Of a stretch of DNA of 64,000 nt, positions 1 to 7,881 are shown in pieces. The translations under genes and the position numbers were made by a program. The notes below the pieces were generated by a model. It was given only the letters and a program-made list of their open reading frames with translations. It was not told where the DNA came from and made no database searches. This stretch comes from Erwinia mallotivora (GTDB lineage Bacteria > Pseudomonadota > Gammaproteobacteria > Enterobacterales > Enterobacteriaceae): the NCBI RefSeq assembly GCF_000590885.1, contig NZ_JFHN01000066.1, forward strand, positions 1-64,000, in the 5' to 3' direction. How positions within the stretch are numbered: position 1 is the stretch's first letter; each line of letters begins with the position of its first letter.

Positions 1-2586
1 GAGGCTTGCCGCCACCAGGCTGCCGTAGTCACGGGTATCGGTCAGATCGATAGTCTTCCCCTGGAAGACGGTCTGGGCCAGCATCCAGGCCATTGCCTGC
101 GGATCAGGTGCGCTGATCACCTGCTGGAGCCTGAGGCGCACCTGAGTCACACGGGCAAGCCAGGACTGGAAGCTGAGGTTACCGTTCGAGCCGATGCCGT
201 CTTTGCCAGCCATCAGGCCCATGAGCGGACCAAACACGCCGTCGAGCGGCCCTTTTGGCCCCTGCGCCTGTTCCATAAACTGTCTGGCGTTCTTGTTACG
301 CCCCACCAGTTTTTTTGCCGAATCCACCAGAGAATCCGCAAGCCGCTCTCCTTTGGCCCCGCTCTGTCCCTGCCAAGCAAGCGTATTCATCAGCGCCACC
401 AGAGGTGACTGACGCACATCCGCCAGCAGATTCAGCTGGGCAATGGCTTCCGAAAGCGAACCCGCTTCGTGCCACTGAATGCTGTTGGCCATATTGAGCC
501 AGACGTTGCCAAAATCGGTGAAATAACGCGCCGTGAGGCGCTGTTTAAGCGCTTCCGGCGACACATCACTACCCGGCTGATGGGTCTTATCGGTTAGCAC
601 CCAGTCAATTTCGTCGCGGCGGGTCCTGACCACCTCATCAATCGCCTCCCCAACCTGTTCTTCCCACGCCTGGCGAGTGAACATCCCCGGCACCACTTCT
701 TCAGAGGAGAACAGGGATGAAGCATCCGTGTCACCGGTCATGTCCGCCAGGGTTAAATCCGGCCAGTTACGAGCAATACGCCCGAGCATCTGCTGGTAAA
801 GACCGGATTCAGCATTACGCTGACCAATCTGTTTGAGCAAAATCTGACGTACTGTGCCCACCAGTTCGAGGTCGGGGGTGATTTTCCACTCCGGATGTGC
901 TGGCAGGTTCTGTGCATAGAAGCCGAGCAGCTTTGGCAACTGGGTGTGCCACACGCTGTCCGGCACGCCGCTGCGGTGCGGCCAGGCCTTCAGCATATTT
1001 TCAGCAAACCAGTCCCCGTCCGCTTTATCGGGACGTACGAGCATCAGATAGCCCTTGAGCAGGCCGTAGGTTTTCTGAGTGGCAGAAGTGCGCGCATCGC
1101 TGGCCGGTGGCAGTTGCACAAAGGCGGTGAGCTGGCGGTGAAGTTCTTCGGCCAGCGCATCACGCATCAGCTCCTGATTGTTGCGGGCATAAAGCGGCCA
1201 GAGCATCTTCAGCGTGTCGCTGTCCTGGTTCAGACCAAAACGGCTGTACCACGGCGCACCGTGCACTTCGCGGTTCTTCAGGCGGGCGATGGTCTGTTGC
1301 AGGGCCAGCTGGTTACGCAGACGTTCCGGCAGCGGCTGTTTTGTATCGGCGGCGATCCGGGCAGTCTCCTGGGCGAGCCAGATTTGGCTACGGTTGACAC
1401 ACAGCGACAGCAGCGTACCTGCTCCCCAGAGCAGAACCAACCCCAGCAGCGCCAGGCGAAGCACCTTTTGCCCGTGGAAGCCGATTTTACGGGCCTGCAC
1501 CTGAAGGCTGTCTTTTTCCAGTGCCCGCCAGACCGGTGGTGACAGGCGTGTATGCGGCATTGTTCCGCTACCCGCCAGCAATGGGCTGAACATCACTCCG
1601 CGCAAACGGTAAGGGGCTGGCCCCGACATCAGCGTGGTGAGAAGCGGGACCAGGGAGCGACGCAACTCGCCACGCAGGGCTTTTGACAGGCTTAGCAGCC
1701 AGTGGTGCTGTGAATTCTCCAGGAGTGTCGCCACACCAGGGGGCTGTAATTTTGCCGAGAGCGCGGCCAGTGTTGAACGGGCCTCTTCTGTCGTTGCCCC
1801 CGGGCCGAACAGTGCTCCCGTAGGCGGCACGTCCTCCCCATCCCGGGCCCAGAGACCTTCCCGAACCAGCCACAGCCAGACCGGCAGTTGCCAGCCCAGC
1901 AGGGTATCGGTTTTCTGACGCACACGGACCAGCGTGTCCTGCTCCGCCGAATCCGGCAGTGCAGCCGCATTCATCACCTGCACCACGCCATCCAGTGGAC
2001 GCTGCGGGCGCACCTCTTTCAGGGCGGACAAAAACTCGTCGTCCGGCACACTTTCCGCCAGGCCCCCGTGAATGAGCACAATCCCGTCACTCTCCTGCCA
2101 GTGGTCACGCTTCAGAGCTGGCACCACCTTTTCAATATCGCTGTCGCTGCCCTGCACCAGCAGCAGGCGTACTCTGGCTTTCCAGCGACGGCGGTAGCGC
2201 AGGTACAGATGATCGATAAGCGGTTGGGCGCTGAAGCTATTCTCAGCACGTTCTTTCTCATCAACGAAGGTATTTGCGGCGTTATCTTCAGGAGCGCTGT
2301 TGGTCCTATGCTTGTTATGCAGCCATGTGCCCTGGGCTCCCTTCCTGCCCGAAAAGAAGAACAGTTTCTCCAGCCCCCAAATCAGGGCCAATAAAATTAC
2401 GCTGACGATCGCGCAGATCGTCACAATCCGTTCAGCAGGATACGGACCGAGCCCCAGACTGGCGGCAATGAAATCACCGCCGGTTGTCAGCACGAAGACA
2501 ATAATCGCAGAGACAAAAATTATCGCCAGAACAGCGGGCCCCAGAAGGGATTTGGTTTTTGCCTTTTCTTTTTTTGCGCTGCTCAT
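1..2586 (-). CDS. tssM: T6SS inner-membrane protein TssM (IcmF), 3' end outside window
   Basis: Partial gene: 862 codons are open from the ATG at 2586 to the left edge without a stop. TssM is the large IcmF subunit of the TssJLM membrane complex, linking the TssL anchor in the inner membrane to the outer-membrane lipoprotein TssJ. Visible are two N-terminal hydrophobic segments (about residues 14-36 and 50-72), a cytoplasmic domain, a third hydrophobic segment (around LRLALLGLVLLWGAGTLLSL) and the start of the long periplasmic part. The start overlaps the stop of the preceding gene as ATGA, so translation is coupled. Oddity: the place where many TssM proteins carry a Walker A loop reads LLLVQGSDSDIEKV, with no GxxxxGK[ST], so this copy probably does not bind nucleotide. 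Confidence 0.93.
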   Translation of the reverse strand, partial: MSSAKKEKAKTKSLLGPAVLAIIFVSAIIVFVLTTGGDFIAASLGLGPYPAERIVTICAIVSVILLALIWGLEKLFFFSGRKGAQGTWLHNKHRTNSAPEDNAANTFVDEKERAENSFSAQPLIDHLYLRYRRRWKARVRLLLVQGSDSDIEKVVPALKRDHWQESDGIVLIHGGLAESVPDDEFLSALKEVRPQRPLDGVVQVMNAAALPDSAEQDTLVRVRQKTDTLLGWQLPVWLWLVREGLWARDGEDVPPTGALFGPGATTEEARSTLAALSAKLQPPGVATLLENSQHHWLLSLSKALRGELRRSLVPLLTTLMSGPAPYRLRGVMFSPLLAGSGTMPHTRLSPPVWRALEKDSLQVQARKIGFHGQKVLRLALLGLVLLWGAGTLLSLCVNRSQIWLAQETARIAADTKQPLPERLRNQLALQQTIARLKNREVHGAPWYSRFGLNQDSDTLKMLWPLYARNNQELMRDALAEELHRQLTAFVQLPPASDARTSATQKTYGLLKGYLMLVRPDKADGDWFAENMLKAWPHRSGVPDSVWHTQLPKLLGFYAQNLPAHPEWKITPDLELVGTVRQILLKQIGQRNAESGLYQQMLGRIARNWPDLTLADMTGDTDASSLFSSEEVVPGMFTRQAWEEQVGEAIDEVVRTRRDEIDWVLTDKTHQPGSDVSPEALKQRLTARYFTDFGNVWLNMANSIQWHEAGSLSEAIAQLNLLADVRQSPLVALMNTLAWQGQSGAKGERLADSLVDSAKKLVGRNKNARQFMEQAQGPKGPLDGVFGPLMGLMAGKDGIGSNGNLSFQSWLARVTQVRLRLQQVISAPDPQAMAWMLAQTVFQGKTIDLTDTRDYGSLVAASL

Positions 2587-3785
2587 TCCCTGATAAGGTC
2601 CTTTTGTCGTTCTTCTGCCGTGATAGAGGTAAGCCAGATAGCATCACTCGCCGGATCCGGCTGAGCGGCAATCATCTGTGCACCCTGCTCCTGAACAACC
2701 GCCGTCGCCAGGGCGACGGCTATCCAGGGTGATGCGACACGGGTATACCCCAGAGTTGCATCAATACTCTTAATTTCGTCTGTCAGGCTGAGTGTGAGCG
2801 CGTTATCCTCACAGGACTTATTCAGCCCCGGCCTGTTAGTGACGGCTTCGCCACTGATCCATATTCCCTTGATACTATCCGGAGATAATTTCGCCCAGCG
2901 CAGTGAATGGGCCATATTACTGGTGAGTGTGTCGTGGTTGCTTTGCTGGGGACGATGCAGCCTGGCTGCATCAGGAAATTGATGGCTTTTACGGTTGCAC
3001 AGCACCAGAGTGGTAATTGCTTCCGCATCATTTTCCGCCGGAGATGACCGCAGCACGAGGGTCAGAATGATTAACGCCGAAGGCTTATCCCAGCTGTTGT
3101 CCAGCCATTTATCCAGTGCATTCATTCCCTTCGCTGATAGTTGATGCAGCTCCCTTCCGGATTTCAGCGTCAGGAGTTGCAATATTCCGGCTTCGTCTTC
3201 GGTAGACAGACTTTCGTCACAGTCAAATATCAGCCAGCAGGGAAGTGTGTCAGGAAGCCGCTCCAGTGTGTTCTTCAGGCGGGCGGCGACTTTCTTAATG
3301 GCCTTTTTTACCGCATCAGGATCCGCATCAAAATCAGTTATCCGGGCATGCCTGACGGGAAGGCCACCACCACGCGGTATGCTGGTTTTCAGTAACGGCG
3401 TCATCAGTGCCATTGCAGCGACCAGACTTCCTGTGCCTCTCCCGGCCGGGCTCTGAACGAACGTGTCCAGCACCCAGGCAAAGCGCTGACCGCGCGCGAT
3501 CTCCATGTCTTTCAGGCTTTCACATTCATAATTCCAGCCAGTTTCACCATTGAGTTCAAGCCGATAGCCGATATACCGCAATACCGCCAGGCCCCCCCAA
3601 AGGATAAAGGGCAAGCCCAAAGCGGTTAACCAGAATGCCCCCCCGCGCCTGTCTCCGGTCCATTGCCACACCGTCAGCGCCACGCCCACGAGCAGGATGG
3701 CAATCAGCAAAATAACCCAACGTAGTGCCACCGGACGCGAAATGTTGTCTTCACCCTCCGGGACTTCATCCAGGTAAATCGGCAT
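2583..3785 (-). CDS. T6SS-associated two-helix membrane protein, function unknown
   Basis: A 400-residue protein starting MPIYLDEVPEG. The frame is open further upstream, but that part overlaps the end of the PAAR gene; the chosen ATG lies 2 bases after the PAAR stop, which fits a tight operon. Two transmembrane segments are visible near the N terminus (about residues 21-43 and 50-74), followed by a long soluble domain of roughly 320 residues, topology not certain. I do not recognise a domain. Its place between PAAR and tssM, overlapping tssM by ATGA, suggests a fixed accessory part of this T6SS type or a handling factor for the PAAR/effector; an immunity role is also possible. No catalytic motif was seen. 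Confidence 0.8.
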   Translation of the reverse strand: MPIYLDEVPEGEDNISRPVALRWVILLIAILLVGVALTVWQWTGDRRGGAFWLTALGLPFILWGGLAVLRYIGYRLELNGETGWNYECESLKDMEIARGQRFAWVLDTFVQSPAGRGTGSLVAAMALMTPLLKTSIPRGGGLPVRHARITDFDADPDAVKKAIKKVAARLKNTLERLPDTLPCWLIFDCDESLSTEDEAGILQLLTLKSGRELHQLSAKGMNALDKWLDNSWDKPSALIILTLVLRSSPAENDAEAITTLVLCNRKSHQFPDAARLHRPQQSNHDTLTSNMAHSLRWAKLSPDSIKGIWISGEAVTNRPGLNKSCEDNALTLSLTDEIKSIDATLGYTRVASPWIAVALATAVVQEQGAQMIAAQPDPASDAIWLTSITAEERQKDLIRE

Positions 3786-3787
3786 AT

Positions 3788-4048
3788 TCAGCCAACCTTC
3801 GCTGCGGAAAAGGAGCTTATCAGCGTACAGCCACAACCGCATTTATGGCCTTCAAAGGCCACCGAGGTCCCATCTTCATCCAGATAATTTGGATTGCCAT
3901 CAACGATAGTGGTTTCCCCATGCTCGGGGCAGGAGACTTTATCCCCTTTGCGGGCAACGCCAATGCCACCGTACTTCATTGTCGTGGATGCAGTTAATAC
4001 CGAACCGCCATGGGTCGTTTTATCCCCTTTACGAATAATCTTTAGCAT
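3788..4048 (-). CDS. PAAR-repeat spike-tip protein
   Basis: An 86-residue protein of the PAAR family, which caps the VgrG spike of the T6SS and sharpens the tip. It shows the family pattern of glycine-rich turns with metal-binding residues: MLKIIRKGDKTTHGGSV at the N terminus, VARKGDKVSCPEHGETTI in the middle, and a C-terminal GHKCGCGC cluster supplying Cys/His ligands, probably for zinc. It is a lone PAAR domain with no C-terminal toxin extension, so effectors would ride on VgrG or attach non-covalently. It follows a decayed stretch (4,049-5,150) and is followed after 2 bases by the membrane-protein gene, with tssM next. Confidence 0.93.
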   Translation of the reverse strand: MLKIIRKGDKTTHGGSVLTASTTMKYGGIGVARKGDKVSCPEHGETTIVDGNPNYLDEDGTSVAFEGHKCGCGCTLISSFSAAKVG

Positions 4049-4190
4049 TTCGATCTCGTCTTATATTAAATAATTAAATTCATAATGACGGAAAGAGATT
4101 ACTGCGTTAACTGAACATAATAACCAGCCAGTGCATTAGCCCTTGAAATATTCTCTTCCATCCGACAAACGCTATATATTTGCAAAGCTG

Positions 4191-4343
4191 TTAAAAGCCT
4201 TGACTGTCGAACCAGTTCTCCCGGTAGCTAAGCCATGATTTTTTTGCAGGCTTGAATCGGGCTATTTCACTACTGGCGAATTCAGGATCGTTCTCATAAC
4301 GGAATTTTATTAGCCGGATGATTTCTTTATACTATTTATCCAT
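4191..4343 (-). pseudogene. Small gene relic between PAAR and the effector fragment
   Basis: An open stretch on the minus strand starting ATG at 4343 meets an in-frame TAG at 4334-4332 after three codons, then reads 46 codons to a TAA at 4193-4191. The translation (YKEIIRLIKFRY..., ending YRENWFDSQGF) looks like a real protein C terminus, with charged and aromatic residues well mixed. It is probably the tail of a dead cargo or immunity gene of the T6SS. Family unknown. Confidence 0.4.
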
Positions 4344-4499
4344 ATTCGCCTTTGCTGCATCTGAAGGCAAAAACACCCCATCTCAATTGAGTTATTTACA
4401 TCAGGGCTTTTTTTGCATTGCTCTTAAATCTGATAATAACCTTTGCTTGCAGCATTTAATATATAAGAAAAAAAGTTTTCGATGTTCATGAAGTGCTCA

Positions 4500-5148
4500 C
4501 AAAAACATCACCGAATGCATATGCCACAACGACGGACCCAGCTTTATCAAGAATAAAGGAAAACCCGTCGGACATTTCAGATATAAAGGCTTGCTCTCAC
4601 CTGCTTTCTCCGGATTTGTCAGGAAAATCGGCAAACTGTCATCAGCACTCAGGCATTCAATATGTACCTGATAACGGGAATCGTAACCGCCATCTTTTGG
4701 CACCTGGAAATATCCCAGATGACCAATACTGTCACCGGCACGGATCGGCTACGGTGTGGGGCATACTACCGTGTCGAACGCCATCGGCTCCGCATAAGGC
4801 GGCAACAAATGCGTCCACCATGACGGACGCGCAGCTGCACCTGATGACGGGACAAGATTATTCCTGTCTGTCAGGATCCAGTACTGCTGACCTTCCTTGA
4901 GGCCTGTCTTTGTCCCTTTGCCTTTTGCTCTATCCGACAAACTGTTAAAGGTCACAAGACCGTAACGACGACCATTGCTGCCAATCGTGTGCAGACTGCT
5001 GTCTGAGGCATCCCATTCAACATGAGCGCCTTTTGGAATAATGGCTGCGCGATATGAGTCACTGACGCTTTTGTTATCGGTACAGGCACTCAGAAGCCAT
5101 TCAGGGCGGTAAGCCGACAGATTATCATTTACGATCCACTGCGTTTCG
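4500..5148 (-). pseudogene. Truncated, mutated copy of the adjacent T6SS effector gene
   Basis: This stretch is a close DNA copy of two parts of the intact effector gene at 5610-7871. On the protein level it matches effector residues about 158-349 (through the KCPTG..PLF segment) and then jumps to residues about 554-567 (LGPxLWHMHxVMFL), so about 200 codons are missing internally. The 5' end is cut off within the region around effector residue 157, and a TAC-to-TAG change at 4751-4749 stops the frame after VCPTP, where the intact copy reads VCPTPYPIG. No start codon or ribosome-binding site remains. It lies directly downstream of the putative immunity gene, as expected for a displaced older effector left behind by recombination through the shared segment. 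Confidence 0.85.
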
Positions 5149-5172
5149 ATTGCCTAAGAGTTTACTAAACTT

Positions 5173-5607
5173 TCATTCATCGCCTGTATCATATTCATCA
5201 CCATTCCATTTAAGTATGTAATTAGGCCCACAAAAAATATCTCTCATTCCTTTATGCTTATTTTCGCTTACACCTAAAGATGTGCACATATATGATGCAT
5301 CCACAGACTTCCCGTCATGCATTTTTATTTCGAATGTCATCATCGGTGATTCATTTAAAGAAGCAGAGCAATCCGCCTGGGCGCAGGTACCTGGTGGGGT
5401 AGAATCAGAGTATGTATATTCAATTGAATCCTTAGAGCCATCACCATATAAATCAGTATATACCTCCCCAGTTTCACCATCTGTGAAGCCTGCTGCTTTT
5501 AATTTACTTGCATCAAGCAATATTGTGATGGAATTTAATTGAGATGAGTGAGCACAACCACCAAAAATCAGTAACAACAACATCACCATTGGATTTTTAT
5601 ATTTCAT
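5173..5607 (-). CDS. Small lipoprotein, candidate immunity protein for the T6SS effector
   Basis: A 144-residue protein with a lipoprotein signal: MKYKNPMVMLLLLIFGGC, with Cys18 as likely lipidation site. The mature part is acidic, about 125 residues, with five further cysteines (TCAQADC, YMC, IFC) that could form disulfides in the periplasm. The start codon lies 2 bases after the stop of the effector gene, the usual arrangement for a T6SS effector and its immunity protein, and the compartment is right for protection against a peptidoglycan hydrolase. The family is not recognised, so the immunity role rests on position and export signal. Base composition is clearly more AT-rich than the neighbouring vgrG and clpV, in line with a transferred cargo pair. 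Confidence 0.75.
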   Translation of the reverse strand: MKYKNPMVMLLLLIFGGCAHSSQLNSITILLDASKLKAAGFTDGETGEVYTDLYGDGSKDSIEYTYSDSTPPGTCAQADCSASLNESPMMTFEIKMHDGKSVDASYMCTSLGVSENKHKGMRDIFCGPNYILKWNGDEYDTGDE

Positions 5608-5609
5608 AT

Positions 5610-7871
5610 TTAATCAGCCTCTGGTATTCCTGGCCTATAGTTAAGCCTGATGTTTTCAGCTATTTCAGACTTGGTTATTTTACCATCTTTATTTATATCG
5701 TGGTAAAGGTTCTTATCGTAAGTACCGCCATCACCTTTTTGATAAATAATCCCATTAGGCTTTATCTTTATAGTCTTCGGACTAAAAATTGAATAATAAA
5801 CATCTTCAAGAGACCACTCTTCTGTAGGAATATTAATGTTACGTGATTGCATCTGGAAATATTTCTTCACATATTCCATTTGTTGAACATGATCCATTCT
5901 ACGGAGTTGTGGTATGGATGTCCCCAGCTCTTCTGCTGTTGCCTTCATGAATTGAATCAAACCAGTTGCTGATGAACCTGGATTTTTAATATCCGTTCTA
6001 AATGTCTTCCCTGTTTCGAGAGCTATACATGCCATAATGTAATTGGGGTCAATATTCAAATCATTTGAAACTTCCAAAAGTTTGGCTCTAAATGCAGATG
6101 TTTTATCTGCTCCGAATTTTTCAAAGAATTTTTTCATCCAAATAATTTTATTGCTGGATTTTAATGTTCCTAAAAACATCACCGGATGCATATGCCACAA
6201 CAACGGACCCAGTTTTAATTTCCCGGCTTCCTGCATCCAGACCATCTTCTCAATATAGGCTTCACTGTACTCTTTCCATTCTGGCGCATCCTTCGTCAGA
6301 TTATTCAGAAATGGCAGCCAGATTGAATCATCCTTCTTGTAGTACCACTCACTGGGGTGTTTCACGATCATCTTATTTTTAACATCGCGATAAGACGGGT
6401 TATGGACAGCACTCAGATATTCCTGACGTGAATAGGGACTGATACTGCCATCAATCCGGTTTAGCAGTCGTTGATAGTTATGAGGAACGGCGCGATGACT
6501 CACGCGGGTATCATTACTGGCGGCATGAAAAAGGCGGTCATAAAGCGTGCGAACCAGGCCCTTTGGCGGTGTTTTGCCATCAAGATGATCGAAGCCCGGT
6601 GCCTCGTCCACCGTGGTGGTGAACCCCAGTTTTTCGAGATCGTATTGCGACAGGGTTTCAACCGACGTGTTACTTTTCGGCACGTAGCCGTTCGCATACG
6701 GCAAAAACCAGTATTCCTGCTTCTCAGCATCCAGTTCTGTTTTCACCCGGCTCAGCTTTAAAAGTGCTTCGCCTGCTGTAACCCTGCCATCACTGACCAT
6801 TGTCTTTGTATTTAAATCTTTCGAGAACAACGGCAAACCCGTCGGACATTTCAGATATAAAGGCGCGTTCTCGCCTGCTTTCTCCGGATTTGTCAGGAAA
6901 GTCGGCAAACTGTCATCAGCACTCAGGCATTCAATATGTACCTGATAACGGGAGTCGTAACCGCCATCTTTCGGCACCTGAAAATAACCCAGGTGGCCCA
7001 CACTGTCACCGGCACCGATCGGGTACGGTGTGGGGCATACTACCGTGTCGAACGCCATCGGCTCCGCATAAGGCGGCAGCAGATGCGTCCACCATGACGG
7101 ACGCGCAGCTGCACCTGATGACGGGACAAGGTTATTTCTGTCTGTCAGGATCCAGTACTGCTGACCTTCCTTGAGGCCTGTCTTTGTCCCTTTACCTTTT
7201 GCTCTATCCGACAAACCGTTAAAAGTCACAAGACCGTAACGACGACCATTGCTTCCAATCGTGTGCAGACTGCTGTCTGAGGCATCCCATTCAATCTGAG
7301 AACCTTTTGGGATTGTGGCTAAACGATAGGTGTTTCTGTTCTCAGCGTTGGCATCAGGAGTCCACTCACGGTGAAACACAGGCAGATTATCATTCACGAT
7401 CCACTGCGTTTCGTTTTCACTGGACGCGTAAGCTGAGTAAGGTGCCAGATGCATATACAGCGTATAAAAATGCAGGCCGTTCTCTTTTTTCTCGCCCGGC
7501 TGAATGTAGTGCCGCACCAGAACAAAAGAACCCGACAGATGCAGCGGACCCGTTTCCCAGGGAACATTCAGGTAATCCCGACAAATACGGTACGCCACCA
7601 CTTCCCCGTCCGCCATACAGCGAACGCTCTGCTCACCCTTAAAGGCCACCGGAAAATCCACCGCTTCAGAAGCCGCTTTGCCACTCAGTGCACACCACGG
7701 CGTGGTGGCATTCGTGATATGAATACCCCCGTGCCACAACCCGTTGCTTCCCAGCATGTACCAGCCGGACGCTTCACCTTCCAGGTGAGACATCACATCA
7801 TCCTGGCTGGCAAAGTCACTCCCGCGATTACTGGATGGCACTGGCCAGCTGAATTCAGGTAATACCGACAT
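5610..7871 (-). CDS. T6SS cargo effector with M23-like and transglycosylase-like domains
   Basis: A 753-residue protein encoded 10 bases downstream of vgrG. The N-terminal part resembles an M23 (LytM-type) fold: HGGIH at 47-51, a turn ADGEVVAYR at 87-95, LYMHLAP with His141, and VHIE at 311-314. Compared with classical M23 enzymes (HxxxD, then HxH) the Asp ligand is His51 and the first His of HxH is Gln310, so activity is uncertain. Residues 590-680 resemble a lytic transglycosylase/lysozyme-like domain: CIALETGKTF with candidate catalytic Glu619 and PGSSATGLIQFM at 631-642. An EF-hand-like loop follows (DINKDGKITKSE, 725-736). No signal peptide is present, as expected for VgrG-delivered cargo. 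The neighbouring lipoprotein gene is the likely immunity partner. The predicted target is peptidoglycan of rival cells. Confidence 0.85.
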   Translation of the reverse strand: MSVLPEFSWPVPSSNRGSDFASQDDVMSHLEGEASGWYMLGSNGLWHGGIHITNATTPWCALSGKAASEAVDFPVAFKGEQSVRCMADGEVVAYRICRDYLNVPWETGPLHLSGSFVLVRHYIQPGEKKENGLHFYTLYMHLAPYSAYASSENETQWIVNDNLPVFHREWTPDANAENRNTYRLATIPKGSQIEWDASDSSLHTIGSNGRRYGLVTFNGLSDRAKGKGTKTGLKEGQQYWILTDRNNLVPSSGAAARPSWWTHLLPPYAEPMAFDTVVCPTPYPIGAGDSVGHLGYFQVPKDGGYDSRYQVHIECLSADDSLPTFLTNPEKAGENAPLYLKCPTGLPLFSKDLNTKTMVSDGRVTAGEALLKLSRVKTELDAEKQEYWFLPYANGYVPKSNTSVETLSQYDLEKLGFTTTVDEAPGFDHLDGKTPPKGLVRTLYDRLFHAASNDTRVSHRAVPHNYQRLLNRIDGSISPYSRQEYLSAVHNPSYRDVKNKMIVKHPSEWYYKKDDSIWLPFLNNLTKDAPEWKEYSEAYIEKMVWMQEAGKLKLGPLLWHMHPVMFLGTLKSSNKIIWMKKFFEKFGADKTSAFRAKLLEVSNDLNIDPNYIMACIALETGKTFRTDIKNPGSSATGLIQFMKATAEELGTSIPQLRRMDHVQQMEYVKKYFQMQSRNINIPTEEWSLEDVYYSIFSPKTIKIKPNGIIYQKGDGGTYDKNLYHDINKDGKITKSEIAENIRLNYRPGIPEAD

Positions 7872-7881
7872 TTCTGCTCCC

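Noticed and set aside
895..1542. 215-codon open frame on the plus strand
   Set aside because: Lies fully antisense to tssM, with no ribosome-binding site; the GC-rich codons of tssM leave the opposite strand open by chance.
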